Source: Micromonospora halotolerans
GTDB lineage: Bacteria; Actinomycetota; Actinomycetes; Mycobacteriales; Micromonosporaceae
DNA length: 64,000 bases
Direction of reading: 5' to 3'
Assembly (NCBI RefSeq): GCF_032108445.1
Contig: NZ_CP134876.1
Coordinates: 4,960,001 to 5,024,000 of the forward strand
The number at the start of each line of letters is the position of its first letter. Position 1 is the stretch's first letter. Positions 17,224-25,497 of this stretch are shown here, in pieces. The notes beneath the pieces are model-generated. The model did not search any database, had not been told where the DNA came from, and worked only from the letters and a program-made list of their open reading frames with translations. The position numbers and the translations under genes are program-made.

Positions 17224-18054
17224 TCAGTCTACGCTCAGCGGTCGCTGCGTCGGCCTCAGCTCCTCCGGGGGCTCGGGCAGGCCCAGCACCCGCTGGACCT
17301 TGTTGGCCCAGCTCGGCTCGATGCCGGTCTTCAGGCCGGTCTTGAGGTCGTAGGCGTGCGCGACCTCCCAGTCCAGCTCGTCGGTCGCCGAGTCCCGGTA
17401 CTGCCGCTCCAGGATGACGTCCGGCCGGAAGTCCTGGTCGGTCACCTTCGGCGTCTCGACGCCCTGGGCGTCGTAGCCGACCTCGGTGCGCAGCCGGAAG
17501 CCCGTCTCCGGGTCGAGCATGGTGGTCGCCTCGCTGTCGATCGCGTTGGCGAGCTGCCGGTGGGACTCGGTGCCCAGCGCGGTGCGCTCCACGATGAGGT
17601 CCGCCACGTCCTCGGGGTAGCCCCGCTCCAGGAGCTTGTCCCGCTGCCGCTGGTAGCCCTCCCGCTGGAGGATCGAGTCCCGGTTCTGGTCGACGTGGTC
17701 CCAGGCGTCGTCGACCATCTCCTGGAGCTGGTCGGCGATCTGCCGGCGCGCCTTGCCGATCTCCTCGAGGCTCTTCTCGTCGTGCTTGTCCAGCTCCGGG
17801 TCGTTCTGCGGGCGCTGCGCGTCGGCGTCCCCCTCGGTGGACCTGCCATCGGTCGACCTGGGGCCGCCGGGCCGGCCGCTCTCCGCCGCCTCGGTGACGG
17901 CCCGGTGGGTCTCGGCGACGGTGGTGGGCCGGCCGTGCGACCCGCCGCCCCGTTGCCGCGGCACACCGCCGTCGTTGACATCCCCGCCGTCGCCGACGCC
18001 CCCGCCGTCGCCGCCGTCGCCGGTGCCGCCGTGCGGTCCCTTGGGCTTCGCCAC
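17224..18054 (-). CDS. Putative polymorphic-toxin-like protein with PD-(D/E)XK nuclease-like domain
   Basis: A 276-residue protein. Residues 1-75 are Gly/Asp-rich low complexity, 90-170 form a charged helical linker, and the end is a compact domain. There E191 (RTEVGYD), P211-D212 in RPDVIL and D236-L-K238 in AYDLKTG reproduce the E...PD...DxK spacing of restriction-endonuclease-fold toxins. The GTG start lies 11 bp after the WXG-like gene, in an operon with EspC-like and YbaB-like genes, the setting of type VII secretion substrates. There is no signal peptide. DNA or RNA cleavage is inferred from the motif only; it could instead be a nuclease-fold accessory protein. Confidence 0.65.
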   Translation of the reverse strand: MAKPKGPHGGTGDGGDGGGVGDGGDVNDGGVPRQRGGGSHGRPTTVAETHRAVTEAAESGRPGGPRSTDGRSTEGDADAQRPQNDPELDKHDEKSLEEIGKARRQIADQLQEMVDDAWDHVDQNRDSILQREGYQRQRDKLLERGYPEDVADLIVERTALGTESHRQLANAIDSEATTMLDPETGFRLRTEVGYDAQGVETPKVTDQDFRPDVILERQYRDSATDELDWEVAHAYDLKTGLKTGIEPSWANKVQRVLGLPEPPEELRPTQRPLSVD

Positions 18055-18065
18055 GATCCCCCCGG

Positions 18066-18767
18066 TCAGCCGTTGACGAGCTTGGACAGGTTGGTGAGGC
18101 TGGTGACGAGCGCCGTGGTGTAGCTCAGGATCCGGCCCGCCCACTTGAGCACGGCGGCGGTGATCTGCGCGGCGATCACCGGAATGGTCACCACGAAGAT
18201 CGCCTCGACCGCCCACACGACGACGCGCGCGACGAGGTCCGCGATGAGGTCACGGACGATGTCGCGGGTGAACGAGACGAGGTTCCCGGCGGCCTGCGTG
18301 GCGGCCGCCATCGCCGCCGACGCGCCACCGAGACCGGCGATCGCGTCGACGTTGTTCTTCATCAGCGACTGGTACGCCTCGGCGGCGTGCCCCCGCCAGT
18401 CGGGCAGGTCGCCGGCCAGGTGCGCCTGCAGGTCGGCCGCCATCCGCTGCAGGTGGCCGGCCATGTTGTCCCAGGTGGCCGCGTGCGACGCGACCACGTC
18501 GGGCATGCCGGTGAGCCAGTCGAGCATCTCCCGCAGCGGCTCGAAGTATTCCATCGCCCAGCCGATGCCGTTGGCCAGCAGGGCGCTGAACGGGTCCAGC
18601 ACCGTCGCGGCGACGTCCAGCCCGAAGGCCGCCCCGGCGAGCAGGTCGTCCACCCAGCCCTCGCTGCGGATGGCGTCCACCAGGCCCTCGACGCCGTCCG
18701 CCAGCGACGAGCCCGTCCACACCTCCCGGGTGGACCGGACGTCCGCGACCAGCGAGTTGTCGGTCAT
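18066..18767 (-). CDS. WXG100-like / LXG-like protein with C-terminal hydrophobic segments
   Basis: A 233-residue protein. The central helical hairpin includes W124-R-G126 in LPDWRGHAAEAYQ, the W-x-G turn of type VII secretion substrates, flanked by predicted long helices. Residues about 178-222 are strongly hydrophobic (VVVWAVEAIFVVTIPVIAA), suggesting membrane association or a pore-like segment. ATG 18767 overlaps the previous stop (ATGA), and the toxin-like gene follows 11 bp later. It is likely the delivery or partner module of that toxin (inference). No ESX ATPase gene is in the window. Confidence 0.75.
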   Translation of the reverse strand: MTDNSLVADVRSTREVWTGSSLADGVEGLVDAIRSEGWVDDLLAGAAFGLDVAATVLDPFSALLANGIGWAMEYFEPLREMLDWLTGMPDVVASHAATWDNMAGHLQRMAADLQAHLAGDLPDWRGHAAEAYQSLMKNNVDAIAGLGGASAAMAAATQAAGNLVSFTRDIVRDLIADLVARVVVWAVEAIFVVTIPVIAAQITAAVLKWAGRILSYTTALVTSLTNLSKLVNG

Positions 18768-19090
18768 GCCCGCAACCGCCGGCTGATCGCCTCCATCGAA
18801 CTCGCCGCGTCACCGTCCACACCGTCGTAGCTGTCGGCGGTGCGGCGCAGGCCGTCGGCGACCAGCCGGAGGTTCTCGTCGACGTACGCGACCAGCTCGT
18901 CCTGGCGGGTGTGCCGGTCCTCCAGGATCGCGGAGATCCACCCGCAGAGCAGCCCGTACGCCTGGTCGTCCCGCGCGATGTGCGCGCTCGCGCCGCGGAC
19001 CGCGTCGAACCGGGCGCGCAACCCCTCGACGTACGCGGCGTGCGCGCGGATCTGCTCGGGGTCGGCCGACCAGCCGGCCGGGCCGCTCAC
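18764..19090 (-). CDS. EspC-like type VII secretion-associated protein
   Basis: A 108-residue helical protein. WSADPEQIRAHAAYVEGLRARF and the C-terminal LVADGLRRTADSYDGVD resemble the ESX EspC/DUF2580 family (an N-terminal helix, then a D-x-Y motif near the second helix end). Such proteins are small secretion partners or chaperones encoded beside larger substrates. It is coupled at both ends: the GTG overlaps the YbaB-like stop (GTGA), and its own stop overlaps the WXG-like start (ATGA). Confidence 0.72.
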   Translation of the reverse strand: MSGPAGWSADPEQIRAHAAYVEGLRARFDAVRGASAHIARDDQAYGLLCGWISAILEDRHTRQDELVAYVDENLRLVADGLRRTADSYDGVDGDAASSMEAISRRLRA

Positions 19091-19533
19091 CGCTGCCAGC
19101 CGTGGCCGTCGTAGGAGCCGGGCTCGCCCCGGCCGGGTTCCGGGTCGGGGCGCAGCTGCCGGCCCACCCGCTCGGCGATGGCCCGGGCGGCCGGCGACTC
19201 GGTGCCGACGGTCTCGGCGATGATCTCCTGCGACCGCTCGGCGAGCTGTCCCTTCGCCCGCCGGATCGCCTCCAGGACCGCCTGGGCGACCACCTCGGGG
19301 GAGACCCGCTGGATCTGCCGGCCCAGGCGCAGGTCCAGCAGCGCGCCGCTGGAGTCGACGGTGACCTCGGCCAGGCCGTTGTCGTCCTCGGCCACGACTC
19401 GCAGCTCCTGGAGGCGGTCGCTCATCGCCTTCGTGTCCGCCGCGAGCTTGTCGATGCGGCCCTTCCAGGCCCGCATCTGGTCCATGGCGCCGTCCGGGTC
19501 CAGCACGCCGCCGCTCAGAGCCCCGCTCACCAT
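19087..19533 (-). CDS. YbaB/EbfC-family DNA-binding protein
   Basis: A 148-residue first gene of the operon. The YbaB/EbfC core is visible as a helix (DQMRAWKGRIDKLAADTKAM), a three-strand sheet (GLAEVTVDSSGALLDLRLG) and a C-terminal helix (AQAVLEAIRRAKGQLAERSQ). In actinomycetes, YbaB-like genes commonly begin type VII-associated substrate operons, with an unclear role. GGGGGAGG four bases before ATG 19533 sets the start; the longer open frame upstream lacks a ribosome site. TACAAT lies about 60-70 bp upstream, but no -35 was found at the right distance. Confidence 0.78.
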   Translation of the reverse strand: MVSGALSGGVLDPDGAMDQMRAWKGRIDKLAADTKAMSDRLQELRVVAEDDNGLAEVTVDSSGALLDLRLGRQIQRVSPEVVAQAVLEAIRRAKGQLAERSQEIIAETVGTESPAARAIAERVGRQLRPDPEPGRGEPGSYDGHGWQR

Positions 19534-19665
19534 GCGCCTCCCCCGAGTAGGCCCGGATCCCGTGAGGACTGCTGATCCCCAGCGCCTCGCAGGGCGGCGT
19601 CGATTGTAGAACACCCTGTCACATCCGGGTGGCACACTGAAACCACAGTGGACCGCCGCGAGTGG

Positions 19666-20676
19666 TCACCGGGCCGGACGGGTGCTCTCCCGGGGCAGGA
19701 TCGTGTGCGGTGCGGTGATCCGGGTGGGTGGGGCGTCCGGGCGGTCCAGTCGGGCGGTGGCCAGGGCGACCGCCTTCCGGGCGAGGAACGCCGGGTCGAC
19801 CGAGACGGAGGTCAGCGACGGCCGGGAGTAGCGGCCCTCCTCGCTGTCACCGAACCCGATCACCGCCACGTCGGCGGGCACCCGCAGCCCGGCGTCGGCG
19901 GCGGCCCGCAGGGCGCCGATGGCGAGCCGGTCGGAGTAGCAGAGGACGGCGTCGGGGCGGTGCTCTTGTACGAACAGCCACCGGGCGGCCCGGTAGCCGT
20001 CCTCGTACCGGTGCTCGGCGGTGGCCCGCAGGTAGCCGGCGGGTGGGTCGAGTCCGGCCCGGCGGACCGCCCGCTGGTAGCCGAGGGTGCGGGGTTGCGC
20101 CGGCCCGGTGGCCTCGTCCGGCCGGGCGCCGATGGCGGCGATCCGCCGCCGCCCCGCGCGCAGCAGGTGTTCGGTGGCGTCCGCGGCGGCGCGGGCGCCG
20201 TCGACGGCGACCTGGTCGCAGCGGGGTTCGCGGCACTCGCCGAGCAGGACGAGGGGAGTGCCGGTGCCGAGGTGGGCGTCGATGAGGCCCGGCGACACCG
20301 TGTCCGCCCCGAGCAGGACGGCGTCCACGCCCGGCGGTGCCCCGGTGTCCGCCGGGGGCGTGGGGCGGTCGGTCCCGGGTCCGAGGTGCTCGACGACGAC
20401 CCGGAAGCCCTGGCCGCTCGCCGCGCGGACGACCTCACGCGCCAACCCGTGCAGGCCGGGCGCCTCGACGTCGGGAACGACAAGCGCGAGCAGCCCGGTG
20501 CGGCCGGTGCGCAGGGTGCGGGCCGCGAGATTCGGCCGGTAGCCCAGCGCGTCCACGGCCTCCCGCACGCGGCGGCGGAGGTCGTCGCTGACGTGCGGGT
20601 GGTCGTTGACGACATTCGAGACCGTCTTCACCGACACGCGGGCGTGCCGCGCCACGTCCCTGAGCGTGGTGGCCAC
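19666..20676 (-). CDS. LacI-family transcriptional regulator
   Basis: A 336-residue LacI repressor. The N-terminal HTH and hinge read TTLRDVARHARVSVKTVSNVVN with RPNLAARTLR, followed by a periplasmic-binding-protein-like effector domain. GGGAGGA about seven bases before GTG 20676 sets the start; the upstream in-frame extension is not conserved-looking. The divergent CGNR gene and the palindrome at 20725-20740 lie in the shared 128-bp region. No sugar transporter or hydrolase is adjacent, so the effector and regulon are unknown; self-control and control of the CGNR gene are the simplest reading. Confidence 0.87.
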   Translation of the reverse strand: MATTLRDVARHARVSVKTVSNVVNDHPHVSDDLRRRVREAVDALGYRPNLAARTLRTGRTGLLALVVPDVEAPGLHGLAREVVRAASGQGFRVVVEHLGPGTDRPTPPADTGAPPGVDAVLLGADTVSPGLIDAHLGTGTPLVLLGECREPRCDQVAVDGARAAADATEHLLRAGRRRIAAIGARPDEATGPAQPRTLGYQRAVRRAGLDPPAGYLRATAEHRYEDGYRAARWLFVQEHRPDAVLCYSDRLAIGALRAAADAGLRVPADVAVIGFGDSEEGRYSRPSLTSVSVDPAFLARKAVALATARLDRPDAPPTRITAPHTILPRESTRPAR

Positions 20677-20724
20677 GATCCGTCCTCCCGCCTCGGCGTT
20701 CCTGACACCAGCCAACCGCCTTCG

Positions 20725-20740
20725 CCGGTGTACACACCGG
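20725..20740. promoter_or_regulatory. Palindrome, candidate LacI operator
   Basis: CCGGTGT and ACACCGG arms, perfect over 7 bp with two bases between them. It lies 48 bp upstream of the LacI start. A related looser pair (ACACCGG, then CTGGTGT) occurs just downstream toward the CGNR gene. Confidence 0.55.
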
Positions 20741-20804
20741 ACGATCCCAGAGCGGGCTACACCGGTCAAGGCGTTACGCTGGTGTGGACGAAAGGAGCGC
20801 GACG

Positions 20805-21389
20805 GTGCCTGACGAGCGATCGGTGCCGGCCGCCGTGCGGCTGGTCCGCGACTTCGTCAACACCTTCGAGCCACAGGTCGACGAGGAGTCGCTGACCACG
20901 CCGGACGCGTTGCGGGACTGGCTCGCCGAGCGGGCACTGATCCCCGCCGGAGCGCGGCTGAGCCCGGCGGACCTCGCCGTGGCCCGCACGGTCCGCGAGG
21001 GCCTGCGGGCGGTGCTGCTCGGCCACGCCGGCCACCCCGCCGACCCCGGCGCGCTGCGCCGCCTCGACGAGGCCCTGGCCGCCGCGCCCGTGCGGATGAC
21101 GCTCGCGGACGGCGCTCCCCGGCTCGTTCCCGCCGCGACCGGCCCGCTCGACGTGGCGTTGGCCGCCCTGGTCGACGCCATCCGGCAGTGCGCGCAGGAC
21201 CAGGTGTGGACCCGGCTCAAGGTGTGCGACCGGGACACCTGCCGGTGGGCCTACTACGACGCCTCCCGCAACCAGGCGCGCCGCTGGTGCTCCATGGCCG
21301 GCTGCGGCAACTACGTCAAGATGCGCCGGGCCTACGCCGTCCGCCGCGACCGCCGGTCCCGGACACCGGGCACCGGCCGGGACGGCTGA
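20805..21389 (+). CDS. CGNR zinc-finger / ABATE-domain protein
   Basis: A 194-residue probable regulator. The N-terminal ABATE-like domain (LVRDFVNTFEPQVDEE) is followed by a C-terminal zinc finger with CDRDTC and WCSMAGCGN, giving the paired Cys ligands. The canonical CGNR is here CGNYVK, a variant of the signature. AAAGGAG about seven bases before GTG 20805 fixes the start; a GTG 21 bases earlier lacks a ribosome site. It is divergent from the LacI gene, with the palindrome between them. Target genes unknown. Confidence 0.85.
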   Translation: MPDERSVPAAVRLVRDFVNTFEPQVDEESLTTPDALRDWLAERALIPAGARLSPADLAVARTVREGLRAVLLGHAGHPADPGALRRLDEALAAAPVRMTLADGAPRLVPAATGPLDVALAALVDAIRQCAQDQVWTRLKVCDRDTCRWAYYDASRNQARRWCSMAGCGNYVKMRRAYAVRRDRRSRTPGTGRDG

Positions 21390-21440
21390 CCCCGCGGTCG
21401 GCCACACGGCCCGGCCGCGCCCCCGGCACGGCGGGCGCGG

Positions 21441-22235
21441 TCACGACGGCGCGGTGCCGTGCACCGCCCAGGCCCGCGCCGTCAGCCGGACGGACCCGTC
21501 CGCCTCGACCGGCAGGCGGCTCACCAGCAGGTCGCGCAGCGCCGCCCGGTCGGGCCCGGCCAGGGACGCCACGTACGCCGGTGCCGCGCCCTGGCCGCCG
21601 AGGAACGGCGCCCAGTACGCGGCCACGTCGGCGAACACCGTCGGCACGACCACCGGCCGGACGGTCGCCGCCGCGAAGCCGGCGTCCGTCCACAGCGCGC
21701 GCAGCGGCCCGGGCCGGCACAGCGGGAACCGGCGCCCCTCGGACCGCTCCGCCACCGCCGGATCGAGCACCTCGGCGGCCGCCCAGAAGTGGCGCATCAT
21801 CGCCATTCCCTCGGCGTAGTCCCAGACGTACGCGGCCGCGACGCCGCCGGGTCGCAGGACGCGGACGAACTCGGCCACCGCCCGCGCCGGCTCGGGCACG
21901 AAGTTGAGCGCCAGCCCGCTCACCACGACGTCGACGCTCGCGTCGGCCACCGGCAGCGCGCGGGCGTCACCGACCTCGAAGGCGGCCCGCGGGTCGTCGA
22001 CCCGGTCGCGGGCGTGGGCCAGGAACCCCACCGCCGGGTCGACGCCGGTGACCCGCGCCGGATCCGCCTCGGCCAGCACGGTCGCGGTCAGCGCGCCGGT
22101 GCCGCAGCCCACGTCAAGCCAGCGCAGGCCGGGCGGGAGCGCCAGCAGGCGCAGGAAGTCGTGCGCGACCAGCCGGCTCCACCGGCCCACGTACGCCTCG
22201 TACGCCGCGCCGTCGGCCCAGACCGGATCCGCCAT
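21441..22235 (-). CDS. Class I SAM-dependent methyltransferase
   Basis: A 264-residue protein with Rossmann-fold SAM motifs: motif I LDVGCGTGALT near residue 40, the acidic residue in VTGVDPAVGFL, and motif post-II VVSGLALNFVPEP, followed by VLRPGGVAAAYVWDYAEG. This is the UbiE/Methyltransf_11 type, which methylates small molecules; the substrate is unknown. The start MADPVWADGAAYEAYVGRWSR is conserved in this subfamily, although no good ribosome site is visible. It is convergent with the CGNR gene. Confidence 0.85.
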   Translation of the reverse strand: MADPVWADGAAYEAYVGRWSRLVAHDFLRLLALPPGLRWLDVGCGTGALTATVLAEADPARVTGVDPAVGFLAHARDRVDDPRAAFEVGDARALPVADASVDVVVSGLALNFVPEPARAVAEFVRVLRPGGVAAAYVWDYAEGMAMMRHFWAAAEVLDPAVAERSEGRRFPLCRPGPLRALWTDAGFAAATVRPVVVPTVFADVAAYWAPFLGGQGAAPAYVASLAGPDRAALRDLLVSRLPVEADGSVRLTARAWAVHGTAPS

Positions 22236-22319
22236 GCGGGCAGGATACGACCGCGGGCGCCCACCCCGATTCGGCTGGCCGGACGCATACGACCCGCCGC
22301 CGGTGGGAACGCCTCCCGC

Positions 22320-22871
22320 ATGGCCAGGTACACGAAGCCCGAACTCCGGGCGCAGCTCAAGGAGGAGATCCAGGCGTCCGACAAGGGCGGCCGGCCGGGG
22401 CAGTGGTCGGCGCGCAAGTCGCAACTGCTCACCAACGAGTACAAGAAGCGCGGTGGGGGCTTCGAGGGACCCAGGGACCAGCGGCAGCGGTCCCTGCAGC
22501 GGTGGGGCACCGAGGAGTGGCAGACCCGCTCGGGTTCCACCCGTGCGCGCCGGAACGGTGAGACCGCGCGGTACCTGCCCAAACGGGCCTGGGAACAGCT
22601 TTCGGACGAGCAGCGGCGCGACACCGACACGAAGAAGCGGCAGGCGTCGCGGTCCGGGCGGCAGTTCGTTGCCAACACCGGACCGGCGAAGCGGGCCCGC
22701 CGGGAGGCCACCTCGGCGGGGCAGTTGTCGGACCTGCCGGTCACCGAGGCGGTGAAGCTGGTCCGTGGCCTCGACACCCGCCAGCTCCGGGCCGCGCTGC
22801 GGCGCGAGCGCGACGGCAAGGACCGCAAGACGCTCGTCCAGCGGATGGAGTCGGAGCTGGCCCGGCGCTGA
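22320..22871 (+). CDS. DUF5872-like basic protein
   Basis: A 183-residue, strongly basic soluble protein. It matches my recollection of DUF5872: an N-terminal YTKPELRAQLKEEI, then KGGRPGQWSARKSQLLTNEY, a middle RYLPKRAWEQLSDEQRRDTD, and VANTGPAKRARREA. The last 45 residues (TEAVKLVRGLDTRQLRAALRR) look like an extra small helical domain. Basic charge and Lys/Arg clusters suggest nucleic-acid binding (inference). It stands alone and is convergent with the lipoprotein gene. Confidence 0.78.
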   Translation: MARYTKPELRAQLKEEIQASDKGGRPGQWSARKSQLLTNEYKKRGGGFEGPRDQRQRSLQRWGTEEWQTRSGSTRARRNGETARYLPKRAWEQLSDEQRRDTDTKKRQASRSGRQFVANTGPAKRARREATSAGQLSDLPVTEAVKLVRGLDTRQLRAALRRERDGKDRKTLVQRMESELARR

Positions 22872-22900
22872 CCGCGCCCGCCGGCGCGGACCCGTGCCCG

Positions 22901-23788
22901 TCAGCCGTCGCGCCGCAACCGGCCCGTCTCGTCGCCTCGGGCGTCCACGAGCACCAGCACGTCGCCGTCCAGTCCCGCCCGGGACGCCCCGGACAGCCAG
23001 CGCGCCACCGGGACGCTCGCGCAGCCGATCAGCGTGCTCGGTCCGGCGGTGGCGAGCAGGGCGCCCTCCGCCCCGGCGACCCACCGCCCACCCTGGCCGT
23101 TGCAGCCGTCGGAGCCGCGCCATCCGCCGTCCTCACGCAACTCCACGTACGCCGGTGTCCGCCCGCCCCGCGGTGGGCCGGCGGGTACCCAGCGGCCGAG
23201 CAGGGCGGCCCGGCCGGCCGGCGTCAGGCCGGCCGGCAGCGCGGCGGCCGGCGCGAGGGCGCGCCGGACCTCGGGGGTGACCACCGGCGGCTCGGCCAGT
23301 TCCGGCAGCAGGTGGGGACCGGGATCGGGCTTCGCGCCGGGCGCCAGCCGGACGACCTGCCGGCCCCGGTCGTCGAGGAGGACCGGGGTCTTACCGGTCA
23401 CCCGGAATCCGGTGGCCCGGGGCAGCCAGGCCGGTCCGTGCCGCGGATCGGTGGGGCAGCCCGGACGGCCGGACGGCGAGAGTCCGGAGAGCTCGGTCAC
23501 GAACAGGCCGCCGGCGCCCGCCCGCCACGTCCCCGTCGACACCCCGCAGCGGTCGAACCACAGCAGGTCGCCCTGGTCGGAAGGAGCGAGCCGCAGCACC
23601 CCGCCGCCGTCGGCGGCGGTCACGGTCCAGTTGCCGATCAGCGCGACCGGGTCGGGGGACGGTCCGGCGCCCGGGGGAGCCGCGCTCGGGTCCGGCGGGC
23701 CGGTGGTCGGCCCCGAGCCGGCGGCACAGCCCGCCAGCAGGGTGCCCACCGCGACGGCCACCACGAGGTGCCTGCTGCGCCGCATCAT
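22901..23788 (-). CDS. Lipoprotein with META/HslJ-like domain
   Basis: A 295-residue exported lipoprotein. The signal sequence ends in a lipobox LLAGCAAG with the lipidated Cys near residue 21, followed by a Pro/Gly/Ser-rich linker. The rest shows two related beta-rich parts: IGNWTVTAADGGGVLRL with CGVSTGTW, and LLGRWVPAGPP with DGGWRGSDGCNGQGGRW, the second resembling META domains. GGAGG upstream supports the double ATG at 23788. Function unknown; META proteins are linked to envelope stress or antibiotic tolerance in other bacteria. Confidence 0.75.
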   Translation of the reverse strand: MMRRSRHLVVAVAVGTLLAGCAAGSGPTTGPPDPSAAPPGAGPSPDPVALIGNWTVTAADGGGVLRLAPSDQGDLLWFDRCGVSTGTWRAGAGGLFVTELSGLSPSGRPGCPTDPRHGPAWLPRATGFRVTGKTPVLLDDRGRQVVRLAPGAKPDPGPHLLPELAEPPVVTPEVRRALAPAAALPAGLTPAGRAALLGRWVPAGPPRGGRTPAYVELREDGGWRGSDGCNGQGGRWVAGAEGALLATAGPSTLIGCASVPVARWLSGASRAGLDGDVLVLVDARGDETGRLRRDG

Positions 23789-23964
23789 CCCGCTCCCTCC
23801 GCCGGCCCGACCGTTCTCGGACGTCCGGTGGTTGGACGAGGCGGCGGGACCACCGGTTCCACCGCCGCGGTCCGGCGGCGAGTCGCGGCGGGACGGTCCT
23901 CGGGGTCCACCGCCTCCGCCGCCGGCCGGGAGGGACGGCGTCGCGGCGGAGGCGGCGAGCCGCG

Positions 23965-25308
23965 CTACGGCGTGCTGAGCCCCAAGCTGATCGTCCTGGT
24001 CAGCGTCGCGTTGTCGTCGTCGCCGTCGAGCGACCAGACCATCGCCCCGGCCAGCCCGGCGCGGCGGATGTAGAGCGTCTTCTGGAGCACCACCACCGGA
24101 TCGTCGTACGTCCAGAGGGTCGTGCCGTCGAACAACCAGGCGTGCCCGGCGCGCAGGTCGCGGTGGACGGAGTAGCCCTTGCCGGGCAGGGTCTTGAGCT
24201 GTTTGTAGTCCTCGTAGCCGGCCTCGAAGGTGGCCGGTGCCGGCCCGGCCGCGGGCTGGAACAGCCCGTCCCCGCCCCCGGTCACGCCGGTCCAGCCGCG
24301 GCCGTAGTAGGGGATGCCCAGGACCAGCTTGCCGCGCGGCGCGCCGCGCGCGAGCCAGCCGTCGATCGCCACCTCGGCGGAGAAGTCCGGGTCGTCCGGC
24401 GCGCCCGCCGGCACGCGCAGCGCCGACTGCTGGTTGGTCACCGGGTCCCAGGAACCGTGGAAGTCGTAGCCCTGCACGGTGGCGAAGTCGAGATACCGGA
24501 AGATCTTCCGGCCCTCGTACCCGGCGTCCATGGTGGCCGGGTTGGCCGGCAGGAACGCGGTCAGCGCGTAGTGCCGGTGGGCCTGCCGCCCGTACGCGTC
24601 GAGCTGCCGGCGGAACTCGGCGAGCAGCTTCGTGAAGTTCTCCCGGTCCTCGGGGCGGACCACGTTGCCCGGTTCGCCGGGCCAGTTCGGCCACTCCCAG
24701 TCCAGGTCGACGCCGTCGAAGACGCCGGCGGCCGCGCCCGGGCCGCCGCTGCCGCCGTCGAGGACCGGCAGGTTCCCCTTGAGGTAGAGGTCGATGCAGG
24801 AGGCGACGAACGCCCGGCGGGACGCGTCGGTGCGGGCGGCGTCGGAGAGGTACGTCGACCAGCTCCAGCCGCCCAGCGAGATCAGCACCTTCAGGTCGGG
24901 GTGCCGGGCCTTGAGCTTGGCCAGCTGGCCGAAGTTGCCGTTGAGCGGCTCGCCCCAGGCGTCGGCGACGCCGTCGACGCTCTCCTCGGCCGGGACGGTG
25001 CGCTGGTAGTCGGCCCAGGCGTCCCCCTCGCCCGGCCCGCCGTCGACGTAGCAGCGCCCGTCGGCGCTGATGTTGCCGAACGCGTAGTTGACGTGGGTGA
25101 GGCGGCTGGCCGCCCCGGAGGTGTCGAGCTTCTTGACCGGGAAGGCCCGGTCGTAGATGCCCCACTGGGTGAAGTAGCCGACCCGGTGGTAGCCGGTCCG
25201 GCGGGCCGCGGCGTCGGCCGCGCTCGCGGCGCTCGGTGGTGCGGCGGTGACCAGCAGGGTCGACAGGGCGACGAGGGCGGTGAGGCGGCGGTGGCGGAAC
25301 GGTCGCAT
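23965..25308 (-). CDS. Secreted GH18 chitinase
   Basis: A 447-residue precursor. A signal peptide (about residues 1-31) precedes a single GH18 barrel. RVGYFTQWGIYDR is the first strand, VLISLGGWSWS the conserved SxGG, and FDGVDLDWEW carries DxxDxDxE with catalytic Glu205. AGAMVWSLDGDD closes the barrel with the substrate-binding Trp. No carbohydrate-binding module is present. It hydrolyses chitin beta-1,4 bonds. ATG 25308 has GGGAG five bases upstream; the GTG 12 bases earlier is less well placed. Its upstream region holds an A/T-rich element that may be a shared control site for secreted hydrolases. Confidence 0.9.
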   Translation of the reverse strand: MRPFRHRRLTALVALSTLLVTAAPPSAASAADAAARRTGYHRVGYFTQWGIYDRAFPVKKLDTSGAASRLTHVNYAFGNISADGRCYVDGGPGEGDAWADYQRTVPAEESVDGVADAWGEPLNGNFGQLAKLKARHPDLKVLISLGGWSWSTYLSDAARTDASRRAFVASCIDLYLKGNLPVLDGGSGGPGAAAGVFDGVDLDWEWPNWPGEPGNVVRPEDRENFTKLLAEFRRQLDAYGRQAHRHYALTAFLPANPATMDAGYEGRKIFRYLDFATVQGYDFHGSWDPVTNQQSALRVPAGAPDDPDFSAEVAIDGWLARGAPRGKLVLGIPYYGRGWTGVTGGGDGLFQPAAGPAPATFEAGYEDYKQLKTLPGKGYSVHRDLRAGHAWLFDGTTLWTYDDPVVVLQKTLYIRRAGLAGAMVWSLDGDDDNATLTRTISLGLSTP

Positions 25309-25340
25309 CGGCACTCCCACGGAGGGACGGAGCGGGATTA

Positions 25341-25358
25341 GTTAAGAGACCTTTCTGA
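25341..25358 (-). promoter_or_regulatory. A/T-rich element upstream of the chitinase gene
   Basis: GTTAAGAGACCTTTCTGA is conspicuous in this GC-rich DNA. It resembles imperfectly the symmetrical GTTAGGAAACTTTCCTAAC-type element I recall upstream of secreted hydrolase genes in Micromonosporaceae. The likeness rests on memory, not on a search. Confidence 0.3.
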
Positions 25359-25467
25359 TCGATGAAGCTAAGCCGGTCGTCGATCGAGGTCAAGAGCGCC
25401 GCGCGGAGTTGCTAGGCTGGTGGGTGCGCGCGCCGAGAGACCGCGCGCCGACTCGAAGGAGACAGAC

Positions 25468-25497
25468 ATGACGGGCGACGACGACATCTCCGGGTGA
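25468..25497 (+). CDS. Nine-residue leader peptide upstream of the ABC-F gene
   Basis: ATG to TGA encodes MTGDDDISG. AAGGAG seven to eight bases upstream is one of the best ribosome sites in the window, and the ORF lies 81 bp before the ABC-F start. Its last codons and stop lie inside a hairpin that can compete with later hairpins. Short translated leaders of this sort control other ABC-F resistance genes through ribosome stalling; here that is inference. Confidence 0.55.
   Translation: MTGDDDISG

Noticed and set aside
19584..19640. Full promoter with -35 for the toxin operon
   Set aside because: TACAAT is a good -10 candidate, but no acceptable -35 occurs 16-19 bp upstream, so it was not listed as a feature.
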